From NCBI RefSeq assembly GCF_003171515.1, contig NC_089390.1:9552274-9616273 (forward strand): DNA of 64,000 bases. The letters run 5' to 3'. This document shows, in pieces, positions 33,446 through 45,537 of the stretch. The translations under genes and the position numbers were made by a program. Within the stretch, counting starts at the first letter, position 1; every line of letters begins with the position of its first letter. This stretch comes from Pyrenophora tritici-repentis. Taxonomy: Eukaryota; Ascomycota; Dothideomycetes; Pleosporales; Pleosporaceae. The notes under the pieces were generated by a model. The model had not been told where the DNA came from and made no database searches. It saw only the letters and a list, made by a program, of their open reading frames with translations.

Positions 33446-36400
33446 GGTTGGTGTCGCGAAAGTCGTCCTCACGACTTTTGATGCAACAAAGAGGCACTGC
33501 TAAATTATGAATAGGATGGGACAGAGCCAAGAGTATATAAACCAGTTATAGGGTCGCGCCGTTGACTGTCAGACGTGCATGCAGCTCAACTAAAAGTTCC
33601 TGGGGTCTGGACGCTGGGACAGCTCGGGACACCGAAGGCGTGGTACAACACGGCGTTCGCAGCTGCAATTAACACAACACTCAAGGATCGCCCTGGAGAA
33701 TGCAAGGGGCAATTGGTGAGATAACGTGTTTAAAGAAGCCGCCCGGCGAGACCTGTCGATGGCGATGTGACGAAAGGTGGCGGCCGGGAAAGTTATGTAG
33801 GGTAGGTATGTGTAGAGGGCTTCGTATTAGACCAGGACCCGGCCTCCCACTGTGCTGGAATCGGCCCCGAACTACTCGCTGAGGGGGACAGTGCGGCCCG
33901 TTCGTCACAGGCTGGGCTGCAGCTGGAATCAGGGCTTTGCCTGCTGGAGTCCAGACACTCTACGGCTGATTACGGCAAAGGACTTTTCATCGCTCGACGC
34001 TGGCGAAACCAAACCAATCTGTCCAGGACCACAAACACCAGCGAATAGCTCAGAGCTCCGGTTGTGCGCAAGGAACGTACCACACCACGGCTGCACGGCT
34101 ACATGCACGCTTCTCTTCTGCAACCGAGCCCTTTGTTGCTGCTTGGTGCCTAGGGCTCGATGTCTGCGGGACTACGGCGGCGCTGCGTCCATTTTAGGTA
34201 TCAATCGGCCTGCTTTACCAGCGGGCGCCAACGCCGAATAAGGTCTTTCACCGGTTCCGCGGAGCACCCAGCCCGTATCCTGGGGCCCTCCATCTTCGAA
34301 ATGTTGCCAGAGTCTAACACAGTCTAATAGGCTCTGAAACAAATCATCACGTCGACATCGGAGCATGATGCTGTCTGCCTCAGCAGACCCTTATGATTGA
34401 CTTATCAGGTGTCAGGGGCCGAAATCACCCCACACCGTGTGGCGTCACACTGTGCATTCCGCTCCAACATGCTTTATCCAGCAAATGAGCGGCACCATGA
34501 ATCTGGAGCCTGTCTACAATTCCGCCCTTTATATTGCCTTCATCTACAGTACTGCGACTCAGCAAATCCATGCATAACCACATCGCCTCGTCGGTTACGT
34601 TGCATATGCGCGTTGCCAAGAAATAATGTGCAGCAGCACCTCTTATGAGTCGGGTTAGTACGTTACAACCAGCATTGCGCTGGATAGTCTGCGTGCTGCG
34701 TTGGCACACGTCTACCCGTTCTGATATGATGAAGGAATGAGTTGATAGCCAGCGTTTGCTGCAATAGGCATCGTGCGGCCGACAGTACCGCCACCGGGAA
34801 GTTCAGGCATGTATGCAGTTGTCCCTATGCATTGGTCCGGGGCTTATGGCGACATTGCGAGTCTGACAACAACAGCATCTCAGTGTGCAGTGCCGATCAA
34901 CGCTCCCACCCCTTCACCCAACCCAAATAGATGGGCGGGGCGGCTTAGGTAATCCCTGGTCATGTTCCGATGACCTGGACCAGTGGGGCAGCCCCTCCTC
35001 GCTTACTCCGCTTAGGGATTCGGCATCATCAGCGTACTGTAAGTACATACTTCCACGTCGACCAAGCATGTCAATCTGGCCTTTCTAATAGGCCTTTCTC
35101 TTCATTTTCGGCCTCATGTGAACTTCCGTACGTCAGCTTACTAGTACCATCTGTGAGATTGTCTCAACAAACTCCACCGGCATGCGTCGGATGTATGCCG
35201 CACAACCTTCTATCGGCAAGTCCCGTCGGCCGAATGCAGCTTGGGATGCGGCAACACCGGCTGGCTGCCCCTTGGGCTCTGCGGCTACCTATCGATCACA
35301 ATACCCCAGCATTTCTGTATATCGGCCCTTTCGCGACAGTTACCAAGCAGGCGGCTGTAACATTGCGATGCGACACTGTTGACCCTGTTGCCAGTCAACA
35401 CTACGTCATTCTGCAGCAAAAAGCTCGAGAAGTTATGTACTGTATCAAACTTTGCCATGTACACCGGATCGAGCCTTCCTGCCAAGGTGATCAACTATAC
35501 ATGCCTGCTACTAAGGCAGCCGGCTGCATCAATCCATGATGCTCGCTTGCGGATGTCGTGCGTGCGTGCGTGCGGCAATTTCCAGATATGTCCTGTGGTG
35601 CAGACGCATCATGAAGAGCGATGCGACGTATCTAACCCGCTAGATGGAAGAAACAGTGGTATCGTAGCTATCTAGAGCGACTACCCAGTGCAGAGTGGAA
35701 TACTTACTGCAAACTATACGCGCTAAGGCGTACCGAGGTCCGCGATGCCGTACCCAACGCCGAAAACGACCTCGTTAGGCGGGAGGAGGGAGCATCAAAC
35801 AACAGGACCCTGCCTCCGATCAAACACGGACCCCCCATCACAACAGATGCAGTAATCGCTCCGCCTTTCACCACCTCGTCTCAACTTTATTTCACGCCCC
35901 CGCCCCCTCGGAACCCAAGATATGTATTGTGACTTGCCTCTCCAACATGCAGGTACACACGTGTGTTTTGCGGATCGAATACCCAGTGAGCATTCCCTGG
36001 CTCGCCAATCCAATAAAACGCATGGACGGATGCATTGCGCGTTCTCGCGCGCGTCGCGGAGCCCAAGAGAATGAAAGAAAACGACGCTTGTCTCGGGGTT
36101 TCATCAGAGGCCTAGAACGTGAGGCCCATGGGGTTCTTTTGCCAACCCGGTCTTTTCGTATCCGCGTCCGCACGCGCCGGACAACGGTGAAGTCCCGATT
36201 CCGCGTGTAGGTAGAAAGCCTCATATTACCGTATTATTTGTTCTCCGCACTTTTCAGGGTTCGAACTTGATATTTTGGGAAGGAAGTTTGCAGGAAACTT
36301 TATTGCGTATTTTGAACTGGTGATTGCTCCGTGTGTTATTGCGTGGGATAGAGTCAGTTTGTTTGAAGTGAATTGGATGATGTGTGCATGTGCGGGTGCC

Positions 36401-36900
36401 ATTGTCGTGAAGGGATGCCAATAGTCATGGCATGGCATTGGCAGGTCATTAGCAACACGTGGATAGTTGGTAGTCTCGTCCACGACCTTGCCTCTGCATC
36501 ACGAGTAAGATTCTCTCCATTGTTGTTTTGAGCAGTATTCGTCATGTTCTTGGCATGCATACGTATGTTTCTGTCGTGGCAAAAAGTGGTCAAGCATGTG
36601 TGTCCGCCATGTTACTCCATCTCAACACGCAGGCCCCAGCATAGTCTTTTGATGTTCGCCGTATGTTCGAAAGTCATATTTTCAATACCCCACATTTACG
36701 CTTTTGGGGCAATACTAAAGATGAGTGTGGAGAAAGACACTAATATGATTTAACGGAATACATCCGCATCACTAAATTTCAACTACGTTTAATCTTTCAC
36801 CGCATCGTCTTCCATATTTCTTACTACCGCAGCGTCTCTCCCTCTCTCCAAACATCACGATATTTTCGACTATGGTTTTTTTATACCGTACACTCGCTAT
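33446..36900. other. 3.4-kb intergenic stretch without a supported gene
   Basis: Several frames of 60-190 codons occur on both strands. The longest is 34970-35539. None has a recognised motif, plausible splice structure or convincing composition. The left end holds the promoter of the zinc-ribbon gene. A distant or degraded gene may be hidden here. Confidence 0.4.
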
Positions 36901-36924
36901 CCGAGAGATTTTAATTGTGTGCCA

Positions 36925-37640
36925 CAGCTCAGTTCAAACGCCCACATGTGCACATCCCGTCATAATTTCATAAGGCCGGAAAAAAACATTGGCCCTTTTG
37001 TACGTGGTTTTAGTATTTTCAGATAAGCAGGATGTTAGAGTGGAAAAGAAGAAGAATAGGTGAGGGAGGGATTTAGACACCGTGCCTCAGCTGAGAGCTC
37101 AGCTCAACCACCGACGACATCTTGCATATGGCGTCCTGTTTTTAGAAAAATCGGAAAGACATGAAACAGAATTTTCGGTGTTTTAAAGTTTTCAAGTAAG
37201 CAGGATTGTGGAAAGTAGAAGAGAAGAACAAGCGAGAGAGAGATTTAAGTCATGTGCCACAGCTCAGCCGCCAACATATTGCACATCTTGTTCTATTTTT
37301 AAAAAAGACGAGAAAGACATGTGCAACAGTAACAGCCATTTTTTAGAATTTTGAGTAATCAAGGTAGTAGAGAGGAGAAGTGTCAGATTGTGATGGGTTA
37401 TCAAAGACGGGGATAATCGTATAATAATATGATGGGGATCGATTGTATTGTTCTGGTCTGATGTCTTGTCGTGTTCTTGTCCAACGCTGTTCGATTAGTT
37501 CGGTCGCGGTGGATTGTGCGCGCTGACTAATTTAACTGATCCACAGAATCCACCGCTCCGAACACCCGGATTTTGTCCACCACCCAAAATATGCCCATAT
37601 TCTGACAAGAAGAGAAGAATAAGCGAGGGAGAGATATAAA
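36925..37640. repeat. degraded A/G-rich tandem repeats
   Basis: Three or four diverged copies of a unit of roughly 150-200 bp share AAGCAGGAT, GAAGAGAAGAA, AAGCGAGAGAGAGAT and TGTGCCACAGCTCAG (for example near 36920-36935, 37020-37075, 37195-37265 and 37605-37635). They directly precede Pogo-1. The purine-rich strand bias and AT-rich decay suggest an old tandem or transposon-derived repeat. Confidence 0.5.
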
Positions 37641-37693
37641 TAATATATTACAGCTTAGTTATACTTAGATATACTATATAACTAGTTATAGTA

Positions 37694-37748
37694 ACGTGGT
37701 TGGCAAGCGAGTCGGTCAGACAAGCGAGTCGGTCACCCCACCAACTTT
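37694..37748 (+). repeat. left terminal inverted repeat of Pogo-1
   Basis: 55 bp, starting at TA-flanked ACGTGGTTGG. It pairs with 45017-45071 and holds a tandem 15-bp motif, CAAGCGAGTCGGTCA. Confidence 0.92.
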
Positions 37749-37774
37749 AATCACCTACTCTATCTCAACACATA

Positions 37775-39565
37775 ATGCCTCCACGCCGCGCTCCTCTTGT
37801 GCCTTCAAATAAAGCAGATATTCAGCTTGCTCTCTTATCTATAGATTCTGCCCAAATTCAGAGTACGCGACGCGCTGCTACAGTCTTCGATATCCCAAAA
37901 TCAACCCTAATTGACCGGCGCGCTGGAAAGCGCGCGCGACGCGATTGCCAGCCTAACTCAAGGAAGCTTACCCAGAGAGAAGAGGAGGTGATTGTTAGCT
38001 ATATACTTCATCTAGATCAGCGCGGGTTTGCGCCTACCTACGCAGCTGCACGCGATATGGCTGATAAGCTGCTGGCTGCGCGCGGCGCTGGCCAGGTTAG
38101 GCAGAAGTGGCCAGCCAACTTTGTCAAGCGGACAGATAGTCTTCGGACGTGTTTCAACCAAGCGTACGATAGGCAGAGAGCTCTCTGTAAGAATCCAGCC
38201 CTTATTAGAAGCTAGTTTAAGCTTATAGAGAAGACAAAGGCTAAGCTTAGTATCTGCGATGAGGATATATACAACTTTGATAAAGCTAGCTTTATAATGG
38301 GCAAGATTACAACGCAGCTGGTTATAACAGGAGCAGAGAGGAGAGGCAGGCCGAAGACTCTTCAGCTAGGCAATCGCGAGTAGGTAACGCTGATCGCTGC
38401 TATCAGCGCTGCTGGCTGGTCAGTCCCACCGTTCCTTATCTTCGCTGGCCAGTACCACCTATTAGCCTGGTACGAGGAAGCTAAGATCCCACGCGACTGG
38501 GCAATCGCAGTCAGCGACAATAGCTGGACAAATAATAAGCTTAGAGTTGAGTGGCTAAAGCACTTCAACGCTCACACGCAGGCTCGTACTATAGGCGCGC
38601 GTCGCCTGCTTATTATTGATGGCCATAAGAGCTACCAATCTCTAGCGTTCCAGGAGCTCTGCAAGGAGAACAATATCTATACGCTCTGTATGCCTCCTCA
38701 CTCATCTCACCTACTCTCAGAGTCCGCAACAATCAAGCGATAGGCAGATTGATTACCTGATTAGGTCTGTCACGGACCAGATAGTGATCTTTCGAGGCCT
38801 AATCCGGTAATCAATCTGCCTATCGCTTGATTGTTGCGGACTCTGCCTACTCTAGCCACTTAATGTTGGCTGCTTCTCGCCATTAAAGCGCGCGTACAGC
38901 CGTGAGGTGGAGAGCCTCATGCGCAACCACATCAACCACATCACTAAGCTAGAGTTTCTGCCAGCATTCAAGATAGCATTTAATTAAGCGTTCACGCCAG
39001 CCAACATCTGCTCAGCCTTCCGCGGCGCAGGCCTTGTTCCTCTACAACCAGAGGCTGTTCTATCAAAGCTAGATGTACAGCTGCGTACACCTACTCCTCC
39101 AGCAGCAGCTCTGCCAGAGGCTCCCTGGGTAGCTCAAACGCCGAGCAACGCGCGTGAGCTTAAAGCTCAGTCAAGCCTAATACGTAAGCGCGTGCGCCAG
39201 CACAAGAGCTCATCACCAGCATTAATTATTGAGGCAATTAACTAGCTGAAGAAGGGCGCTGAGGTGATAATGCTCTCTGCTGAGCTAATGCGCAATTAGA
39301 TCTCTAGTCTTGAGAAGGCTAACAGCGCAGCCTCAGCGCGTAGGCGGCGCTCTAAAAGGCGTATACAGAAGCACGGAGTACTTATAAAAGGAACTGGAGA
39401 GGATATACTAGCTCAAAATGAGGCTGACCAGCAGATTGCTCATGAAGAGCGTCGAGGAGGAGCGCGATCAGGCCTCAGCCAGCGCGCTCAAAGGCGCTGC
39501 ACTAGATGCAAAGAGACCGGGCACAACTCGCGCACATGCAACACTAATACTATTAATATAGAGTA
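37775..39565 (+). pseudogene. Pogo-1 transposase (HTH-psq, DDE, CCHC knuckle), inactivated
   Basis: Starts with ATG at 37775. Blocks recognisable in order are a psq-type helix-turn-helix (ADIQLALLSID ... TVFDIPKSTL), a CENP-B-like DNA-binding domain (KLTQREEEVIVSYI ... ADKLLAARG), the DDE catalytic region (AAISAAGWSVPPFLIFAG, RRLLIIDGHKS, then LCMPPHSSHLL), and a C-terminal CCHC zinc knuckle (CTRCKETGHNSRTC). The frame breaks at 38213-38215, where Pogo-2 keeps Trp (TGG to TAG), and again at Trp and Gln positions downstream. The MITE splits the DDE region after the S-H-L segment. Copia-C entered just after the transposase stop codon. Not functional. Confidence 0.88.
38718..38845. mobile_element. 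128-bp hAT-type MITE inside Pogo-1
   Basis: Nearly palindromic non-autonomous element. It begins CAGAGTCCGCAACAATCAAG and its right end is the inverse, over about 48 bp with a single mismatch. It is flanked by the 8-bp target duplication CCTACTCT (38710-38717 and 38846-38853). Pogo-2 has the empty site at the matching position (57309-57325). TIRs that start CAG and 8-bp duplications are the hAT signature. A relative lies at 60267-60428. Confidence 0.92.
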
Positions 39566-39567
39566 GT

Positions 39568-39802
39568 TGTTAAGAATATGTTAGGTTCAGTCCAGGTCGG
39601 CGAGGTGAGGTTCGTGGAGTAAGCCCGAGCAGAAGGACCGACGCGGAATGATGATCTGTCATGTACGTCCTAAGATCATCATAACAACAAGTAGATAGAA
39701 GAATAGCTCTTAGTGAAGTTCAATCCAATACAGGGTTACCTTTCGTACCTCTACTCGGTCGCCTATGGTAGTCATACCACCAGAGGAGACCTTGTTCTAA
39801 CA
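39568..39802 (+). repeat. 5' LTR of Copia-C
   Basis: 235 bp, TG...CA ends, identical by eye to 44713-44947. It is followed at once by the initiator-tRNA primer site. Confidence 0.95.
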
Positions 39803-39848
39803 GGTTATGAGCCCGGTTGCCTAACCCAACGTTATTGTTTTCAAACAC

Positions 39849-40087
39849 CTACCCGAGTCACGAAGGACTCAGATTCAAGAAGGAATCAAAACATCCACCC
39901 AAGTCACGAAGGACTTAGATTCAAGAAGGAATCAGAAAAGAAAAGAAGTCGTGTACAACGCGGTTAACACGCAATCACACTTAAATACACCGTCTCTACA
40001 CCCGAGAACCGATAACGACTGCACCGCCCGCAGAATATCGCCCGGATCGCCCGCATCGCCTGTATCGCCCGCATCGCCCGCATCACC
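39849..40087 (+). repeat. leader repeats of Copia-C
   Basis: Two repeat types lie in the untranslated leader. One is a direct repeat of about 48 bp built on GTCACGAAGGACT and TCAAGAAGGAATC (about 39852-39945). The other is a 9-bp minisatellite of the CGCCCGCAT kind (about 40034-40087). Confidence 0.7.
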
Positions 40088-40153
40088 TACACTCTTAGCA
40101 TCATACCACGTACCTTGCTCGCATAATAGTCTCACCAACTCAAAACACACAAG

Positions 40154-43100
40154 ATGGCTGTAGAGAAGGAAGAATGGAAGATTCCCCAACTTACAGCTGA
40201 AAACCACGATACTTGGTTCCGCCGAAACAAGGTCAAGCTTAAGGGGAAGAAAGTCTTCTATGTCTGCGAGAAAAACCTGGTACAGCACTGCCAAATAGCA
40301 ATAGCCGGTGAACTAACGGAGGCTATGGAAGAGTTGGAAATTGCTGAAGCAGACAAGCATACTAAGATCCGCGTCAACATTGAAAAAAGAGACAAGTACC
40401 TAGAAGATGAAGCCACTGCAATCGATCTCTTGTTTCGGTCGCTTACTGAAGATGACCAAGCCCTTATTGACGAATACGACACTGCCTTCCAGTTCTGGGC
40501 CTACCTACAAAAGAAGTACACCCAAACTGACGCCACAACCGCCAACATTTACATGACCAGAATTCAAACGTTCACATTCAATCCTGGGAACACAATTGTT
40601 GGATCATGGGAAAAGCTAAAGGAATACCGACGCAAACTCGTAGCAGCAGACGCTGACACCAACGGAGCTTACAAGGACTCTGCACTACTACTCGTTCTTA
40701 TTAGATCACTCCCGAAAGAATTTAAGACTACGATTGACACCTTAAACGCCCAACTTAACCTTACGGTTGAACAGAAACTTAAGTTTCTGGAAGAGAAGGA
40801 GGTTCGAGACCAGCAAGACGCCGACGAAAAAGCTCTCCCAGCATTCCGGAAGACGGAGAAGTATGTTCCGCCTTACAAGCGCCGAAATCACAAGAGCTCA
40901 CCACTATCGTCTGACTCCGAATCTGGTACTAAGTTTATGGTCCAATGCTTCCTTTGTGACGGAGCCCATGGCGTACGAGACTGTCCAAGACGTGAGAGAG
41001 CTCGAAAGCTCCTTAAGGAATACGACGCTAAGAAATCATCTAAGCCGCCTATTAAGACACTCAAGCAAAGGAATTCTCACAAAAAGACTGGCAAAGCATA
41101 TGGAGCCGAAGAAGTCAATTCAGAGTCAGATGAATTATCCGAGACCTCAGACTCTGAACCCGAGGAAATTGAGACATGCCGTCTCTCAAAAGACATTGTC
41201 GGTAAGGCCTCTCCATCTACTTGGGCTGCCGACACTGGCGCCTCCTCCCACATGTCTGACCAACCCTCATTGTTTAGACGAATGATCAAGATCAAGCGAA
41301 GACTAGTTCGGGTTGGAGGGGAGAATTATATGCAGACTGGAAAGGAGAAGCTCAAGTGGTGTGTAAAGACGGATCGTCGACATGGTTGTCAGAAGTACTG
41401 CTTGTACCTAACCTTGGAGTCAATTTGTTATCAGGGAGAAGAATTTGCGCAGCAGGCCTGAAGGGTCGTTTCAATTCACACGTACTATGCTTCAAACTAG
41501 GAAAGGAGATCATTATTAAAGCAACTATGGACGACGGCCTCTACGTAGTGTCACACATTGCCGATGGATACCACGAGACAGCATTCCTAGGCACGGAACC
41601 CCATACACCAGTTAAGAGCGAGCTTAAGGTTAATGAAAAGGAGAGATACCTGCTGTATCACAGACGTTTCGCACACCTAGGACCTACAAAGATTGCCAAA
41701 CTCCACGAAGTTACAACTCTCCAGAAGAAGATTCAAGTTCCAGAGAAGATTGAAATCTGCGAAGTGTGTTCCCTGACAAAGATGAAGAACAGCATCCCTA
41801 AGCAGCTAAGAGAGCACAAGGCCACGAAGCTAGCCTTAGTACAGTTTGACATTGCTGGACCCTTTCCAACATCTCTACGAGGAAACAGGTGGTTCCTCCA
41901 AATTATTGATAGCTACACGCGGAAAAACTGGGTTATCCCGCTGAAGAAAAAGGGAGACGCACAACGGGAACTCCGAATCTGGAAGACCTTTGTAGAACAT
42001 CAAACTGGCGAGAAAGTCAAAGCTGCTGGAACCGACAATGCACCAGAACTTCTACAGCAAGCTGAGGAATGGAGAGTTACACAAGGCGTGGAAATTCAGC
42101 CTACAACAATTGCTTCCTCACACCAGAATGGACCAGCCGAGCGAAACATCCAAACTGCTGAAGCTGATATGAGAGCAATGTTGAAAGACGCTGGTTTACC
42201 AATTGAGTTTTGGGATGAAGCTGTCGAAGCAGACGCATACCTACGCAACCGTACAAACACAGGACCTATGATCAATGGAAAGCAAGTCAGTCCTGAAGAG
42301 GCATTCACAGGAACGAAACCATCCATTGACCACATCCGTGTATGGGGGAGCAAATGCTATTCGTACATCAACCCTAAAACGATTCCAGCAGACCAACGAC
42401 ATGACAAGCTCGTGGACCGTGGCAGAATTGGAGTATTTATGGGATATTCTGAGACAACAAATAAGCAGTTCAAGTTCTATTCGCCAGAGCTTGGATACAC
42501 CTCAAGGACAAGCCGATTGTCAGTGGACGAATACACCCCTGGAGGGAAAGTTGAACTACGACTGCGAAACATACCAGCTGGACCACAAGGAACGCAGAAT
42601 ACGATGCCAGACCGAAAACCAAGAGGAAGACCTAGGAAGGATCTAGAATTATCTCCTGCCGAACGAATGGAACCAACTCCTACCGAACGAATGGAACCAT
42701 CTCCTGCAGAACCAATGGAACCATCTCCTACCGAACCAATGGAACCATCTCCTGCAGAACCAATAGAACCAGTTTCCGAGAACCTAATGGAACCATCTTC
42801 GGCAGAGCTAACTCATGAACCAGTGAAGCGTCACAGAGGAAGACCAAGGAGGCTAACTACTATTCCTCCTACTGCACCATCTGATGAGCGGGTTCCTAAT
42901 CTTGTGAACGAAGAGGGGCCCGAAGAACCGTGTACCCAGTCTGTACGAGAAAAGGAGATTCCACGATACTTCACTAGACAAGCCAAACGGAAGAGGTCTA
43001 ACGAAGAGATTGTTGAGGACGAGAGATTTAGCAAGATCGTTAAAGCTATGCTAGCCCAAGTTGGCCTTACAGAAGAGCAAACACGACTATCTGAGAAGGC

Positions 43101-44705
43101 TTTCGCAGCAACCGAGATCGCAGGAATCCAGATCCCCCAGACACACGAGCAAGCTATCAACGACCCAAAGTATGGAAAGCAATGGAAAGCAGCAATACTT
43201 GAAGAGATAATCGCGTTAATAGAGAATCGAACCTGGGAGGAAGTTCCAAAGCCAAAAGACGCGAACATGGTTGATTCAAAGTGGGTTTTTACAGTCAAAA
43301 CGAATCTCGACGGGACTGTTGAGAGGTTTAAGGCACGCCTTGTGGCAAGAGGTTTTACGCAAGCACACGGAACAGACTACAACGAGACTTTTGCCCCGAC
43401 AGTCCGCATGGACACCTTACGTCTGTTTATGGCCACTGTCGCAGCGGAAAACCTGGAATGTTTCCACTTTGACATTAAGAATGCATTCACAGAGTCGCAC
43501 TTGAAGGAAGAGATCTTTCTTAAGCAACCCCAAGGAGTAGAAGTCAAAAAAGGATACGTCCTTAGAGTTCTCCGCAGCTTATACGGACTCAAACAGGCTG
43601 CTCGCGACTGGAACTTGTTGATAAAGAAAGAACTTCTGGCATGGGGATTCGTACAAAGCCTCGCAGACCCGTGCATGTTTATCCACAAAGAAAAACAACT
43701 CCGTATCCTCGTCTACGTTGATGACATTGCTGCTGCTGCAAAAGATCGAGCTCAAATTGATTGGTTCTACGAGAAGCTTTCTGGAAGATTCAACACCAAG
43801 AACCTGGGGGAGATTCATAAGATCCTTGGAGTACGAGTTACGCGAGACAGAAAGCGCCGCACAATCTACCTCGATCAAGAGCAGTACCTACACGCAGTAC
43901 TTGACAAGTTTGGAATGTCTAGCAAACAACACAGAGACAAGAAGATTCCATCTGCAGATTACACTTCATTTAGGCCAGCCACTGACAACGACACCCGAAT
44001 CGACATCACTGAATACCAGCAAGTGATAGGGAGCCTTATGTTTGCTATGGTTCTTACACGTCCAGACATTGCATTCACCCTCGGAAAGCTAAGCCAATAC
44101 ATGAGCGATCCAGCAGAACACCATGGCCATGCGTTGAAGAACCTGCTACGATATCTAAGGTCGACAGTGACATTGAAGCTACGCTACGGACCAGGGGAGT
44201 ACACTCGCAATTTGTCATCTACTCTGATGCTGACTGGGCAAGCGACATGGTAGACCGAAAGAGCGTTTCAGGGAGCACTGCAATGTTCTACGGAGGTCCA
44301 ATATCATGGTCTAGCAAGAAGCAACGGTCTGTTGCAACGTCAAGCTGCGAATCTGAATACATCGCACTATCAACATGCTGCAAGCAAGGCCAGTGGATTG
44401 CTCAAATGTTTAGAGATCTTGGGTTCCCAAAGTACATTGGAAAAGACACCAACAAGGTCCAGATGCTAGGAGACAACCAGGGTGCCATTGCACTTACAAA
44501 GAACCCTCACCTTCACGAAAGATCAAAGCACATCGACGTCTGTTATCATTTTATCCGAGACCTAGCAGAACAAGGCAAACTCGATGTGGCCTACGTTCCA
44601 ACTGCAGACATGGTGGCTGATGGAATGACAAAGCCATTGCAGCGAGTCGCATTCGAGAGATTCAAGAACCAATTAGGAGTTGTCCTTGGACCGGACCTGC
44701 CCTGA
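40154..44705 (+). pseudogene. Gag-Pol of Copia-C with two frameshifts
   Basis: Three frames in a row cover all copia domains. 40154-41320 encodes Gag with a UBN2-like core, a canonical CCHC knuckle (CFLCDGAHGVRDC) and the protease DTGASSHM. 41356-44193 encodes the pre-integrase zinc region, integrase (FDIAGPF, GTDNAPE, GPAERNI), an 8-residue repeat region and reverse transcriptase with YVDDIAAA. The last frame, to 44705, encodes RNase H (SDADWAS ... SSCESEYIAL). Both junctions are one-base losses, at the G-runs 41318-41321 and 44194-44197. One extra G at each would merge the frames, so sequencing or assembly error in homopolymers is as likely as real decay. The start is the ATG at 40154. Confidence 0.9.
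42650..42790 (+). repeat. 24-bp coding minisatellite in Copia-C Pol
   Basis: About five to six copies of a 24-bp unit encode P-M-E-P-S-P-(A/T)-E variants between integrase and reverse transcriptase. Repeats like this usually vary in number between copies. Confidence 0.85.
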
Positions 44706-44712
44706 GGGGGAG

Positions 44713-44947
44713 TGTTAAGAATATGTTAGGTTCAGTCCAGGTCGGCGAGGTGAGGTTCGTGGAGTAAGCCCGAGCAGAAGGACCGACGCGGAATGATGAT
44801 CTGTCATGTACGTCCTAAGATCATCATAACAACAAGTAGATAGAAGAATAGCTCTTAGTGAAGTTCAATCCAATACAGGGTTACCTTTCGTACCTCTACT
44901 CGGTCGCCTATGGTAGTCATACCACCAGAGGAGACCTTGTTCTAACA
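44713..44947 (+). repeat. 3' LTR of Copia-C
   Basis: 235 bp, identical by eye to 39568-39802. It is preceded by the polypurine tract and followed by GTAGT. Confidence 0.95.
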
Positions 44948-45016
44948 GTAGTCTACTATATCAATATCTAGCAATAATATTATCGTGTTGTTGAGATATA
45001 TCGCTTTAAAGTTGCA

Positions 45017-45071
45017 AAAGTTGGTGGGGTGACCGACTCGCTTGTCTGACCGACTCGCTTGCCAACCACGT
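45017..45071 (-). repeat. right terminal inverted repeat of Pogo-1
   Basis: 55 bp, exact inverse of 37694-37748, then TA. It lies 31 bp before the Copia-B target duplication and LTR. Confidence 0.92.
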
Positions 45072-45104
45072 TAAGAGTATTTTAGTAAAAGAGTCTTTAG
45101 ATTA

Positions 45105-45292
45105 TGTCGAATCGTGAGTATCGGTAGAGACGTCGGCTGCTTGACACTTCGGCCCGACTTCGGCCCACCTTGCGCAGAGCTTAGGTGTACCTTCGTAGCA
45201 GCTATGTTCGTAGAAGATCAATACCAATACCAGTCACCAGAAGAACCTCGTTGTTGTTATTCACCCGTACGATCGTACAAGGCCTACCAACA
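45105..45292 (+). repeat. 5' LTR of Copia-B
   Basis: 188 bp, identical by eye to 53986-54173. The first roughly 110 bp are similar to the Copia-A LTR (minus strand); the last part is not. Confidence 0.95.
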
Positions 45293-45537
45293 CTGATCAG
45301 TGATTGCATGGCAGTCACAGACAGTTAGGTTAGAAGAGACAGATCCTATAACCCCGCGCGTTCCCTAGATCGCCTATATCAGCGGCGGAGTTATCTGTGC
45401 TAAGTTCACTGTTAGCTGTATCAGGCGTCTCATCCGGCTTGAGACCGACCGTTCCAGCCGTATCAGAGCGTTCCCAGACGCAGTCCATACACGCACCGAC
45501 CCCCACTTGGTCGCGCCATTGACCCGTGTACAACCCA

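Larger units (their letters stand above)
39568..44947 (+). mobile_element. copia-type LTR retrotransposon (Copia-C), nested in Pogo-1
   Basis: 5,380-bp Ty1/copia element with two 235-bp LTRs (TGTTAAGAAT ... TTCTAACA) that read as identical, and the target duplication GTAGT (39563-39567 and 44948-44952). The primer site GGTTATGAGCCCGG directly after the left LTR is complementary to the anticodon arm of initiator tRNA-Met, as in half-tRNA-primed copia elements. The polypurine tract TGAGGGGGAG lies against the right LTR. Its gag-pol frame is broken twice, each time in a run of four Gs. Confidence 0.95.
37694..45071 (+). mobile_element. Pogo/Fot-type DNA transposon (Pogo-1) carrying two later insertions
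   Basis: Tc1/mariner-superfamily element with perfect 55-bp terminal inverted repeats (37694-37748 and 45017-45071; outer end ACGTGG, inner end CCAACTTT) flanked by the TA target duplication (37692-37693 and 45072-45073). Each inverted repeat contains CAAGCGAGTCGGTCA twice in tandem. The transposase frame is destroyed by stops. Two later insertions are nested in it: a hAT-type MITE (38718-38845) and Copia-C (39568-44947). Removing both leaves about 1.86 kb, the same size as Pogo-2 at 56297-58150. Confidence 0.93.

Noticed and set aside
34970..35539. 189-codon frame in the 33.4-36.9 kb gap
   Set aside because: No recognisable motif, mixed composition and no supporting splice or leader features; could be chance.
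36245..36275. GGTTCGAA-like B-box as a hint of a tRNA gene
   Set aside because: No A-box or cloverleaf could be built around it; no tRNA gene is supported anywhere in the window.
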